From a virus, in IMG/VR virus record IMGVR_UViG_3300034418_001230, positions 1 through 36,560 of that record: a DNA stretch of 36,560 nt. One strand, written 5' to 3'. Under the pieces are notes generated by a model. It ran no database searches and had not been told where the DNA came from. It saw only the letters and a list, made by a program, of their open reading frames with translations. Below are positions 1-8,430 of this stretch, one piece after another. The position numbers were made by a program, and so were the translations under genes. Within the stretch, counting starts at the first letter, position 1. The number at the start of each line of letters is the position of its first letter.

Positions 1-1
1 C

Positions 2-2170
2 GGTGACTTAAGCTACTTAAATCTAGACTGGAAGCCAGTTCCTGTTATTGCTAAATTTGTAGATATTGTTGTTAATGGTATATCTGGTAGAAATTACGAA
101 ATAAATGCTTTTGCTCAAGATCCTGTTTGTTCAAGACAAAGAACAGATTATGCTACTGGATTAATGACAGATATTGTAGCTAAAGATTACTTAACTGAAG
201 CTAAACAAATATTAGGTGTAAATGCTTTTAATGCTGAAAATCCTGATGCGGCACCACAAGACAAAGAAGAACTAGCAATACACTTGCAAATGGATTTTAA
301 ACAATCTGTTGAGGTTGCAGAAGAAGAAGCTATAAATTATATATTAGAAAATAATAAATACGATTTAACTAGAAGAAGACTAGCTTACGATTTAACTGTT
401 TTAGGTATTGCTGCTGTAAAAACTAGATTTAACGAAGCTGAGGGTGTTACTGTAGATTATGTAGATCCAGCAGCTATGGTTTATTCTTATACAGATGATC
501 CTAACTTTGAAAACTTATATTATGTAGGAGAAGTTAAATCTGTTTCTATACCAGATATTAAAAAGCAGTTTCCACATTTAACTGATGAAGAGCTAGAAAC
601 AATACAAAAATATCCAGGTAATCCAGAATATTTAAGAAACTGGAATGGCAGGTATGATGATCTAACAGTACAGGTTATATATTTTGAATACAAAACTTAT
701 CATGATCAAGTGTTTAAAATCAAGAAAAACGCTTTTGGATTAGAAAAAGTATTAGAAAAGCCTGACACTTTTAATCCACCTGAAACTGAAAACTTTGAAG
801 TAATTACTAGATCAATAGAAGTATTATACAGTGGAGCAAAAATACTAGGACATCCTATGATGTTAGAGTGGAAGCTAGCTACAAATATGACTAGACCTAC
901 TGGTGACACTGTTAAAGTTAATATGAATTACAACATATGTGCACCAAGGTTATACAAAGGTAGAATTAATTCATTAGTAAAAAGAATAACAGGCTTTGCT
1001 GATATGATTCAACTTACACATCTTAAAATACAACAAGTGCTTGCTAGAACAGTTCCTGATGGTGTATTTTTAGATATGGATGGGCTAGCTGAAGTTGATT
1101 TAGGTAACGGTACAAAGTATAATCCAGCTGAGGCATTAAACATGTACTTCCAAACTGGTAGTATTGTAGGTAGAAGTTTAACTCAAGAAGGTGATCCTAA
1201 TAGAGGTAAAGTACCTATACAAGAGTTACAAACTGGAAGTGGTGGCGGAAAAATAGGAACTTTAATACAGACTTATCAGTATTATTTACAAATGATAAGA
1301 GATGTAACAGGGTTAAACGAAGCTAGAGATGGAAGTACGCCAGATAAAAACTCATTAGTAGGTTTACAAAAACTAGCTGCAGCTAATAGTAATACAGCTA
1401 CTAGACATATACTACAAGCTCAATTATTTTTAACATTAAGAACTTGTGAAAATATATCATTAAGAGTTGCTGATGCATTACAATACCCATTAACTAGACA
1501 AGCTTTAGAAAATAGTATATCAGAGTATAATGTAGGTACTTTAGATCAATTATCTAAAATAAATATACATGACTTCGGTATATTTTTACAATTAGAGCCA
1601 GACGAAGAAGAAAAAGAAAAACTTGAGCAAAATATTCAAATCGCTTTAAAAACTAATTCTATAACATTAGAAGACGCTATAGATATAAGAAATGTTAAAA
1701 ATCTTGCTTTAGCTAATCAAATGTTAAAATATAGAAGAAAGAAAAAAGCACAAGCAGATCAACAGGCTGCACAAGCTAATATACAAGCACAAGCTCAAGC
1801 TAATGCTCAAACAGCTGAAAGAGCTACGTTAGCTGAGATGCAAAAACAACAAGCTTTAGCAGAAACACAAGTGCAGATAGAACAAGCTAAATCTCAGTTC
1901 AATATAAATAAAATTGAAAGAGAATCTCAAATGAGAAAAGAAGAGATGGAGTTAAAGTTCAGATATGACATGCAGTTAGCTCAGCTTGACGTTGGTTTTA
2001 AAAGAGAAAAAGAAAAAATGATTGAAGATCGTAAAGATCAAAGAACAAGAATATCAGGCACTCAACAAAGTGAAATGATTAGTCAGAGAAAAAATGATAC
2101 GTCTCCAACTAATTTTACTGAAACAGAAAATCCTGATGGATTAAACTTAGCTGCGTTTAATATGCAATAA
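2..2170 (+). CDS. Portal protein (5' end beyond window)
   Basis: Likely the dodecameric portal through which DNA enters and leaves the capsid. The frame is open from base 2 without a stop, so the ATG at 164 is internal and about 722 residues are visible. The part before 164 reads through DLSYLNLDWKPVPVIAKFVD, which resembles the N-terminal region of podovirus-type portals as I remember them. The middle is a mixed alpha/beta body. The last ~130 visible residues are a Gln/Ala/Glu-rich coiled coil, as in portal barrel/crown helices. It is followed at once by scaffold- and capsid-like genes, the usual portal-scaffold-capsid order. The family call rests on size, context and remembered similarity, not on a catalytic motif. 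The true start lies upstream of the window. Confidence 0.85.
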   Translation, partial: GDLSYLNLDWKPVPVIAKFVDIVVNGISGRNYEINAFAQDPVCSRQRTDYATGLMTDIVAKDYLTEAKQILGVNAFNAENPDAAPQDKEELAIHLQMDFKQSVEVAEEEAINYILENNKYDLTRRRLAYDLTVLGIAAVKTRFNEAEGVTVDYVDPAAMVYSYTDDPNFENLYYVGEVKSVSIPDIKKQFPHLTDEELETIQKYPGNPEYLRNWNGRYDDLTVQVIYFEYKTYHDQVFKIKKNAFGLEKVLEKPDTFNPPETENFEVITRSIEVLYSGAKILGHPMMLEWKLATNMTRPTGDTVKVNMNYNICAPRLYKGRINSLVKRITGFADMIQLTHLKIQQVLARTVPDGVFLDMDGLAEVDLGNGTKYNPAEALNMYFQTGSIVGRSLTQEGDPNRGKVPIQELQTGSGGGKIGTLIQTYQYYLQMIRDVTGLNEARDGSTPDKNSLVGLQKLAAANSNTATRHILQAQLFLTLRTCENISLRVADALQYPLTRQALENSISEYNVGTLDQLSKINIHDFGIFLQLEPDEEEKEKLEQNIQIALKTNSITLEDAIDIRNVKNLALANQMLKYRRKKKAQADQQAAQANIQAQAQANAQTAERATLAEMQKQQALAETQVQIEQAKSQFNINKIERESQMRKEEMELKFRYDMQLAQLDVGFKREKEKMIEDRKDQRTRISGTQQSEMISQRKNDTSPTNFTETENPDGLNLAAFNMQ

Positions 2171-2182
2171 GTATTTTTTAAC

Positions 2183-2196
2183 TATTATATTATATT
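2183..2196 (+). promoter_or_regulatory. ATTATATTATATT leader before the scaffold gene
   Basis: The 14 bases directly before the ATG, together with that ATG, are identical to 5310-5326 (TATTATATTATATTATG). A close relative lies before the gene at 13224. No Shine-Dalgarno sequence is present. It may be an AT-rich initiation region, or a promoter element lying against the start codon. The function is inference only. Confidence 0.35.
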
Positions 2197-3360
2197 ATGT
2201 CAACAACAAAACAAGAGCAAGAGGCTTTGCCTTTAAAAATAAAAAAGCCTTCATTAAAAAGGAATAACGATCAAGTGTATAAACTTGATATGAATAAAAA
2301 ACCAGAAGAAAAAGAAAAAGAAAATGCCGTTCCAGAGCAAAGCGCAGGAAGTTTGGATGAGGATAAACAAACCACAAATGTGGAAAAAGTGGAGGAAAGA
2401 GCACCCGAACCAAGTGTTGAGCCGGTTGCCGAAGAGAAAAAAGAAGAAGTAAATCCTTTAGAAGAAATTACTCCTGAAGAAAATAAAGAAGAAGTTGTAC
2501 AAGAAACTGTACAAGAGCATAAAGAAGAAACGCCAACTAAAAAACTTCCAGAAAACATAGAAGCTTTAGTAAGTTTTATGGAAGAAACAGGTGGTACTAT
2601 TGAAGATTATGCTAGATTAAATAGAAATTATTCAGAGTATAATGAAGATGCTATACTTAATGAATACTATAAAAGAACTAAACCACATTTAAATCAAGAA
2701 GAAATTAATTTTATAATGGAAGATAATTTCAAAATTGAAGAAGATGTGGATGATGAGCGAGAAATAAAAAAGAAAAAACTTGCTTATAAAGAAGAAATTG
2801 CTAAAGCCAAAAGCTTTTTGGAAGAAACAAAGAGTAAATACTACAAAGAAATCAAGTTGAGATCTAGTGGTTTAACTCCAGAACAACAAAAAGCTATGGA
2901 CTTTTTCAATAGACACAACAAAGAACAAGAAAAAGGAGCAAAGAATAGGGAAATATTTCTTACTAGTTCTAATAAGTTATTTAACGAAAGTTTCAAAGGT
3001 TTTGAATATTCAGTTGGAGAAAAAACTTTTAGATATAATATAAATAACCCTAGTGATATTGCTAAAAAACAATCAAATTTAAATAGTTTGTTTCAGAAGT
3101 TCTTGAACAAAGATGGTGCGATTGGTGATGCTAAAGGTTATCACAAAGCTTTATATACAGCACAAAATCCTGATAAAATTGCTTCTCATTTTTACGAACA
3201 AGGTAAAGCCGATGCTATAAGAAATATAACATCTAAATCAAAGAATATTGGTGAAGATATTAGACCTCAAGCAAACGGAGACATGTTTATAAATGGGTTG
3301 CGAGTAAAAGCGATTAGTGGTGTAGATAGTTCTAAGTTGAAATTTAAAATAAAAAAATAA
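2197..3360 (+). CDS. Putative capsid scaffolding protein
   Basis: 387 residues, very rich in Glu and Lys. The first ~120 residues are low-complexity and acidic with many EE and KE pairs and scattered prolines, so probably disordered. Residues ~180-260 are predicted helix/coiled coil, and the C-terminus is basic and ends in FKIKK. An acidic, helical, charge-rich protein between portal and major capsid genes is the standard setting for the scaffold that guides procapsid assembly. No protease motif is visible. The start at 2197 follows the portal stop by 26 bases and has the AT-repeat leader described separately. The call is by position and composition; a different head-assembly protein is possible. 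Confidence 0.7.
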   Translation: MSTTKQEQEALPLKIKKPSLKRNNDQVYKLDMNKKPEEKEKENAVPEQSAGSLDEDKQTTNVEKVEERAPEPSVEPVAEEKKEEVNPLEEITPEENKEEVVQETVQEHKEETPTKKLPENIEALVSFMEETGGTIEDYARLNRNYSEYNEDAILNEYYKRTKPHLNQEEINFIMEDNFKIEEDVDDEREIKKKKLAYKEEIAKAKSFLEETKSKYYKEIKLRSSGLTPEQQKAMDFFNRHNKEQEKGAKNREIFLTSSNKLFNESFKGFEYSVGEKTFRYNINNPSDIAKKQSNLNSLFQKFLNKDGAIGDAKGYHKALYTAQNPDKIASHFYEQGKADAIRNITSKSKNIGEDIRPQANGDMFINGLRVKAISGVDSSKLKFKIKK

Positions 3361-3378
3361 CAACTAAAAACAAAAATT

Positions 3379-4893
3379 ATGAGTTTTGTAAACGGTGGGA
3401 GTTTTCCCGCAAGTTTAGTTCCAGCTCAAACTAGATTAGCTCTACATACAAACTATTTAACGTTTGATGGAAGCACAGGTAGTTTTGCTCAGCAATACTT
3501 ACCAGAGCTTTATGAAGCTGAGGTGGAACGTTATGGAAACAGAACAATTGGTGGTTTCCTAAGAATGGTCGGTGCAGAGATGCCGATGACATCGGATCAA
3601 GTAATTTGGTCTGAACAAAATAGATTACACATTGCATATAAGTCTTGTACTGTTGCTGCTCCAGGTGGATTACCTGATGCTGATATTACTCTTACTATTG
3701 ATTTAGCTGTTGCACAGCCAGATGTTGCTGCTGCTGACAGAAGAGGTGCTATCAGACAAGGACAAACAGTATTAATTTCTGATAATGCAACTGGATTAAT
3801 CGTACAAAAAGGTTTAGTACAACTTGTTTCTGGTGGTACTCTTAATGTGTTAAACGTTAAGTTTTATGGTACTGCTACTAATTCTTTACCTACAGCTGCT
3901 GGTGGTTGTAACGTATTTGTTTACGGATCAGAGTTTGGTAAAGGTTCAATTGGTATGCAAGGATCTATTCAGCCTACTTTTACTCAATTTGCTAACAGAC
4001 CAATGATACTTAAAGATAACTTTGAGATTAATGGTTCTGATACTGCTCAAATTGGTTGGGTTGAAGTTGCTACAGAAGACGGTCAATCAGGTTATTTATG
4101 GTACTTAAAGTCTGAGTCTGAAACAAGACTAAGATTTGAGGATCAGTTAGAAATGGCTATGGTTGAAGCTGAAAATATGTATAACGCTGCTTATACTGAA
4201 GCGGGTAACGCTGTACAATACCAATATGGTGGAGCTAATAATGCTGCATTAACTACTAACATTCAAGGTTCTGAAGGTTTATTTGCTGCTATCGAAGCAA
4301 GAGGTAACGTATACTCTGGTTTTGCTGGTGCTGCTGCTCCTGGTTCAGGTGCTTTAGGAGATTTTGATGAAATACTCAAAAACTTAGATAAGCAAGGTGC
4401 TATTGAAGAAAACATGTTATTCTTATCTAGAGCTACTGCTCTTGACTTTGATGATATGATTGCAGCTGTAAATGGAGCTTATGCTTCTACACAGGCTGCT
4501 TCTTATGGTTTATTTGAGAATGACGGTGATATGGCGTTAAACTTTGGATTTTCAGGATTTAGAAGAGGTTCTTATGACTTCTACAAAACTGACTGGAAAT
4601 ACTTAAATGATGCTTCATTAAGAGGACTTGACAAAGAAATCGATGGTGTATTAATACCAGCTGGTACTACTACAGTATACGATCAAATGTTAGGATCTAA
4701 TATCAGACGTCCTTTCTTACATGTAAGATATAGAGCTTCTGAAACTGAAGATCGAAGAATGAAGTCTTGGATTACTGGATCTGTTGGCGGTGCATACACT
4801 GACACTCTAGATGCGATGACTGTAAGTTTCTTATCTGAAAGATGTTTAGTAACTCAAGCTGCTAATAACTTCGTGTTATTTAAAGGAGCTTAA
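3379..4893 (+). CDS. Major capsid protein
   Basis: 504 residues, rich in Ala and Gly, with the order portal-scaffold-capsid. The N-terminus (GGSFPASLVPAQTRLALHTN) is followed by LPELYEAEVERYGNR and a helical/beta mix that would fit a HK97-fold shell subunit. A beta-rich stretch at about residues 95-195 could be an inserted surface domain. Codons look tuned: GCT, GGT and CAA/CAG dominate, as expected for the most abundant virion protein. The start lies 18 bases after the scaffold stop, with an A-rich leader (aaaaacaaaaattATG). The HK97 fold is inferred from family knowledge and not seen directly. Confidence 0.85.
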   Translation: MSFVNGGSFPASLVPAQTRLALHTNYLTFDGSTGSFAQQYLPELYEAEVERYGNRTIGGFLRMVGAEMPMTSDQVIWSEQNRLHIAYKSCTVAAPGGLPDADITLTIDLAVAQPDVAAADRRGAIRQGQTVLISDNATGLIVQKGLVQLVSGGTLNVLNVKFYGTATNSLPTAAGGCNVFVYGSEFGKGSIGMQGSIQPTFTQFANRPMILKDNFEINGSDTAQIGWVEVATEDGQSGYLWYLKSESETRLRFEDQLEMAMVEAENMYNAAYTEAGNAVQYQYGGANNAALTTNIQGSEGLFAAIEARGNVYSGFAGAAAPGSGALGDFDEILKNLDKQGAIEENMLFLSRATALDFDDMIAAVNGAYASTQAASYGLFENDGDMALNFGFSGFRRGSYDFYKTDWKYLNDASLRGLDKEIDGVLIPAGTTTVYDQMLGSNIRRPFLHVRYRASETEDRRMKSWITGSVGGAYTDTLDAMTVSFLSERCLVTQAANNFVLFKGA

Positions 4894-4923
4894 TTATTGT
4901 TTAACATTTAAAAGATAGAAATT

Positions 4924-5259
4924 ATGGGACTAATAAAAATCCAAAAAAACGATGGTTTAAGTGGTACTGCAAAAGGTGGTATAGAATACATTAATGGCAC
5001 TAACGTAGTTGCTGCTAAAATGTCTTCTGCTGCTGTAGTTGAATTAACTGTAGAGGCTATTGACGCTAATAAAGACACTGTGAGTATTACTTATAGTGGC
5101 GGTGCTGGTAATCCTCCAAGTGAAGCTGACATACTAGCTGCTTGGGAGTCAGTACTAGTTAACGCTAATGGTTCAGTTTGTACACTTGTACTTGCGCCAC
5201 AGCTTTATAATGACGAGGCTACGCCTGCGGCTATTTATCCAGCTGTTGCTATTGCTTAA
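4924..5259 (+). CDS. Small structural protein, possible capsid decoration protein
   Basis: 111 residues, rich in Ala, Val and Thr, with alternating hydrophobic beta-strand-like segments and no charged coiled coil. It sits 30 bases after the major capsid gene and directly before a strong intrinsic terminator, so it is probably co-transcribed with the capsid gene at high level. Small beta-rich proteins in this position often decorate or cement the capsid surface. I do not recognise a specific family, and the decoration role is inferred from size, composition and position. Confidence 0.6.
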   Translation: MGLIKIQKNDGLSGTAKGGIEYINGTNVVAAKMSSAAVVELTVEAIDANKDTVSITYSGGAGNPPSEADILAAWESVLVNANGSVCTLVLAPQLYNDEATPAAIYPAVAIA

Positions 5260-5273
5260 TAGCATGAAATAAT

Positions 5274-5300
5274 AAGATCCCGCTTCGGCGGGGTCTTTAT
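5274..5300 (+). terminator. Intrinsic terminator with UUCG tetraloop
   Basis: A 10-bp stem (5274-5283 with 5288-5297, one G-U pair) is closed by C(UUCG)G and followed by a short T-rich run. It lies 14 bases after the stop of the 111-aa gene and separates the capsid group from the tail group. UUCG closed by a C-G pair is an exceptionally stable loop. Confidence 0.9.
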
Positions 5301-5302
5301 TA

Positions 5303-5323
5303 ATTATTATATTATATTATATT
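5303..5323 (+). promoter_or_regulatory. ATT-repeat leader directly after the terminator
   Basis: An uninterrupted A/T string of ATT/TATATT units between the terminator and the ATG at 5324. Its last 14 bases plus ATG repeat 2183-2199 exactly. Coming right after a terminator, it could hold a new promoter; equally it could only keep the start codon unstructured. Confidence 0.35.
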
Positions 5324-6094
5324 ATGGAAACAAAAGTAAAAAACACTCCAGAGAAAAAAGATAATTGGGAGTATAAAGATAGAAATTATTATTTATTAAA
5401 AAACAAAATGCCTTTAACTCATACTATACCTAGCAAGCATTCTTCTAGATACCCTTTAGTATGGTTTGATAAAGAAAAAGGTTATGAAAGAGAAATGAGA
5501 TATGCTAGTAATCATAAGAGCATATTTGTTGACGAGCAAAAAGGTAACGTAACTTTAGCGCATATTGTTTTTGAAAAAGGACATTTACAAGTTCCTAAAG
5601 AAAAAAGAAATTTACAAGAGTTCTTAGCTAAACATCCACATAACGGTATTATATTTACAGAGTTTGATGCTGTAGTGGAAGCAGAAGATCATTTTGATTG
5701 GTTAGAACTAGAACTTGCAGCTTCTAATATGGCTTATGAAATGGACATTGATAAAGCCGAAGCTATATTAAGAGTTGAAAAAGGATCAAGCGTAAATCAA
5801 TTATCTTCTAAAGAATTAAAAAGAGATTTATTAATCTTTGCTAAACAACAACCAAAGTTGTTTTTAAATCTTTGTGAAGATGAAAACGTTGAATTAAGAA
5901 ACTTTGCTATCAAAGCAGTTGAAGCTAATATTATTACTTTAGCTGATGATAATAGAGTGTTTAAATGGACTAGTAATGGTAGAAAATTAATGACAGTTCC
6001 ATTTGAAGAAAACCCATATTCAGCAATGGCAGCTTGGTTAAAAACAGATGAAGGTATTGAAGTTTATAAATCAATACAGAAAAAACTAAAATAA
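5324..6094 (+). CDS. Conserved phage protein of the head-tail region, function unknown
   Basis: 256 residues. The N-terminal half includes IPSKHSSRYPLVWFDKEKGY and FVDEQKGNVTLAHIVFEKG, followed by VPKEKRNLQEFL. I remember this pattern from marine phage structural regions but know no function for it. The C-terminal half is helical and charged (SSKELKRDLLIFAKQQP). There is no signal peptide or membrane segment. It is flanked by terminators on both sides, so it appears to be its own transcription unit between the capsid genes and the tail adaptor genes. That is unusual for a purely structural gene and may mean a separately controlled level. A head-completion or assembly role is only a guess. Confidence 0.65.
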   Translation: METKVKNTPEKKDNWEYKDRNYYLLKNKMPLTHTIPSKHSSRYPLVWFDKEKGYEREMRYASNHKSIFVDEQKGNVTLAHIVFEKGHLQVPKEKRNLQEFLAKHPHNGIIFTEFDAVVEAEDHFDWLELELAASNMAYEMDIDKAEAILRVEKGSSVNQLSSKELKRDLLIFAKQQPKLFLNLCEDENVELRNFAIKAVEANIITLADDNRVFKWTSNGRKLMTVPFEENPYSAMAAWLKTDEGIEVYKSIQKKLK

Positions 6095-6109
6095 CAAGTG
6101 ATTATAATT

Positions 6110-6133
6110 AAGGCGGCCACGCGCCGCCTTTTT
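6110..6133 (+). terminator. Intrinsic terminator
   Basis: Perfect 8-bp stem AAGGCGGC/GCCGCCTT (6110-6117 with 6123-6130), five-base loop, then T-rich bases. It lies 15 bases downstream of the 256-aa gene and 13 bases before the next ATG. The G+C-rich stem stands out in this AT-rich genome. Confidence 0.9.
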
Positions 6134-6146
6134 AATATATATAAAT

Positions 6147-7220
6147 ATGGGAATTAATGTAAATACTGTTTACACTACAGTTTTAAGTATCTTGAATAAA
6201 GAACAAAGAGGTTATTTAACGCCGTACGAATATAATCTTTTAGCTAGTCAAGTTCAATTAGAAGTTTTTGAAACTTTCTTTGAAGACTACAACCAGTATT
6301 TACGTATGCCTAAAACAGATGAAGAATATGCTAGTAGAATAGAGCATGTAAGAGACGAATATCAATTGTTTGAAAAATTTGAGTCTGCATCAGCCAACAC
6401 TAATCCTTCTAATGTATATACTTATCCAACTGATTTACATAGGTTAGGAAGTGTATTTTATAATGGCGTTAAAGGTTCGCCAAGAATACAATTAGTTAGT
6501 CAAAGAGAATTTAGACAACTAAACATGTCACCGTTAACTCAACCGAGTGAAACATTTCCAATAGCAACATTTAAAGATAATAAACTAACTGTATATCCTC
6601 AGATAACTAATGGTAATCCAGCTGTTACATCTGTTAGTGATGTTAAGTTTAGTTACATGCGTAAGCCTACAGATCCACGTTGGGGATTTTATGTAGGTGA
6701 CTTAGGCCAATATATATACGACTCTAGAACTTTTTCTACTTCTAAACTGATTATAGGACAAACTTTTACTGTTTTTCCATCTTTTCCAGTTGGAACTACG
6801 GCAGCTGCTGGAACTTACACTGGAGTAGTTACGTCAACTAATGGAGTTGGAACTGGTTGTTTATTAGATATAACTATAGCAGGATCAGGTACAATAACTT
6901 TATCTAGCGCTAATACTACTATAAAAATTTCTACTTTAGATAACAGCTCAGGATATGCTGTTAATAATGCGTTGTCTGTTGCTGCTGGCGCATTTGGATC
7001 GTTGAACAATGGTTTTTCATTAAGACTTATAGAAGCAAAAGATTTAATGACTAAAACTAATACAACTCAAGGAAGTATTGATTATGAAATAGATGATTCA
7101 CAAAGAAACACTGTTACAATGGAAATATTAAAATATTCTGGCGTAATCGTAAAAGATCCTGGCGTAGTCAATGCAGCTTATAAAGAATTAGCTGAAGATC
7201 AAGCAAACGAAAAAAGATAA
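6147..7220 (+). CDS. Head-tail adaptor / tail tube-like structural protein
   Basis: 357 residues. The N-terminal ~190 residues are a conserved-looking core: MGINVNTVYTTVLSILNKEQ, a helix of QVQLEVFETFFEDYNQYL type, then LTVYPQI and SYMRKPTDPRWGF. The core resumes at about residue 305 with DYEIDDSQRNTVTMEILKYS and ends in helix. Between them (about 216-296) lies a Gly/Thr/Ser-rich beta segment that looks inserted (see findings). The core resembles adaptor or tail-tubular proteins of podovirus and crAss-like type as I remember them. It overlaps nothing and is followed by the next tail gene after three bases. Role assigned by context and remembered similarity. Confidence 0.65.
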   Translation: MGINVNTVYTTVLSILNKEQRGYLTPYEYNLLASQVQLEVFETFFEDYNQYLRMPKTDEEYASRIEHVRDEYQLFEKFESASANTNPSNVYTYPTDLHRLGSVFYNGVKGSPRIQLVSQREFRQLNMSPLTQPSETFPIATFKDNKLTVYPQITNGNPAVTSVSDVKFSYMRKPTDPRWGFYVGDLGQYIYDSRTFSTSKLIIGQTFTVFPSFPVGTTAAAGTYTGVVTSTNGVGTGCLLDITIAGSGTITLSSANTTIKISTLDNSSGYAVNNALSVAAGAFGSLNNGFSLRLIEAKDLMTKTNTTQGSIDYEIDDSQRNTVTMEILKYSGVIVKDPGVVNAAYKELAEDQANEKR

Positions 7221-7223
7221 AAC

Positions 7224-8426
7224 ATGCATACATTAGGAAATCAAAAACAACAAACTAACTCAGAATATTATTCAGGTGAAGTAGCTCAATTAGGCGATGG
7301 TACTAATAGTAATTCAGTAACTTGGCCACAAACTTTACCACCGTTAATTTTTAACGATGGAGCAACCCAAACTTCTGTTGATAATTTTGACGTTTTTATT
7401 GACAATGTAAAGCAATTTGGTCAAGCTCCTTATAACTTTACTACTTCTTTAAGTACTACTATAACTAATGGTGTAGCTGTTCAAATATTAACTATAAATA
7501 CTGCTGTAGTTGTTCCAGGTACATCTGTAATTAAAGTAGCTTTTATAGACCAAAGTAGGTGGAGTAATTATGGAGGTTATCAGTATACTCCATTAAGTGA
7601 AGTAGTCAATAACTTTATAATAAATTACGTAGGTACAGACAAAGTTATACCAAGAGTTAGAAGAACTGATTTAATATACCACGCTAAAAGAGGTATACAA
7701 GAGTTTAGCTATGACACGTTGAGAAGTATAAAAGCTCAAGAGCTAACTATACCTAATAATTTGTCTATAGTAGCTCCACAGGATATGGTTAACTATGTTC
7801 AATTATCTTGGGTAGATCAAGCTGGTGTTAAACATATAATATACAATACTAGATTAACAAGTAATCCTACAGCTCCAGTAATACAAGACGATCAAGGTGT
7901 TCCTACTCAAGACCAGTATGGAAATAATTTAGAGTCTCAACAAGCTTTAATAAATGATAGATGGAGATCAGCTAACCAAAACAATATAGCAGGTTCAGCT
8001 GGCAGTGAAAATTTTACAGAAGCAGATGTATATGCTAACGCTTGGTATAAAAATGTTTATGGTCAAAGATATGGAGCTGAGCCAGAAGTTAGTCAAAAAA
8101 ATGGATGGTTTACTTATGATCCTAGAAGAAATGTATTTGCTTTTAGCAGTAACTTAGCGCAAAGATTAATTGTTTTAGAATATATATCAGACGGTCTTTA
8201 TAATGATGAAAATACTAAAATACCTAAATTAGCAGAAGATGCTTTATATGCATACATGTTATATGCTGTAACTTCAGTTAAACCTAGAGTACCTGAATAT
8301 ATCGTTCAAAGATATAAAAAAGAGAAAGTTGCTAAATTAAGAAACGCTAAAATAAGATTAAGCAATATTAAATTGGAAGAGTTTACTCAAGTAATGAGAG
8401 GTAAATCTAAATGGATTAAACACTAA
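7224..8426 (+). CDS. Tail / head-tail connector structural protein
   Basis: 400 residues. The first ~110 residues are a Thr/Val/Asn-rich beta domain. From about residue 125 there is a conserved-looking core (SEVVNNFIINYVGTDKVIPR, then RRTDLIYHAKRGIQEFSYDT) that I recall from structural clusters of marine and crAss-like podoviruses. The C-terminus is helical and basic (VQRYKKEKVAKLRNAKIRLS). The gene starts three bases after the previous stop and ends four bases before the next start, so the three are one operon. Most likely a ring component between portal and tail. The precise T7 counterpart (gp11 or gp12) cannot be decided from sequence alone. Confidence 0.65.
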   Translation: MHTLGNQKQQTNSEYYSGEVAQLGDGTNSNSVTWPQTLPPLIFNDGATQTSVDNFDVFIDNVKQFGQAPYNFTTSLSTTITNGVAVQILTINTAVVVPGTSVIKVAFIDQSRWSNYGGYQYTPLSEVVNNFIINYVGTDKVIPRVRRTDLIYHAKRGIQEFSYDTLRSIKAQELTIPNNLSIVAPQDMVNYVQLSWVDQAGVKHIIYNTRLTSNPTAPVIQDDQGVPTQDQYGNNLESQQALINDRWRSANQNNIAGSAGSENFTEADVYANAWYKNVYGQRYGAEPEVSQKNGWFTYDPRRNVFAFSSNLAQRLIVLEYISDGLYNDENTKIPKLAEDALYAYMLYAVTSVKPRVPEYIVQRYKKEKVAKLRNAKIRLSNIKLEEFTQVMRGKSKWIKH

Positions 8427-8430
8427 TTAA

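Noticed and set aside
164-166. ATG 164 as the start of the portal gene
   Set aside because: The frame is open to base 2 and the upstream residues look like part of the portal, so this Met is internal.
1745-1905. Gln/Ala-rich repeats in the portal as a tandem DNA repeat
   Set aside because: The repeats are irregular at DNA level and fit a coiled coil in the portal C-terminus.
2271-2558. Ser/Phe-rich 95-aa frame opposite the scaffold gene
   Set aside because: Antisense of the Glu/Lys-rich region; GAA/GAG codons read backwards give Ser/Phe/Leu.
6140-6147. TATAAATA, matching the T4 late promoter -10 sequence, just before the adaptor gene
   Set aside because: It overlaps the start codon, occurs in an A/T-only spacer where such strings are expected by chance, and no T4-type late sigma system is evident.
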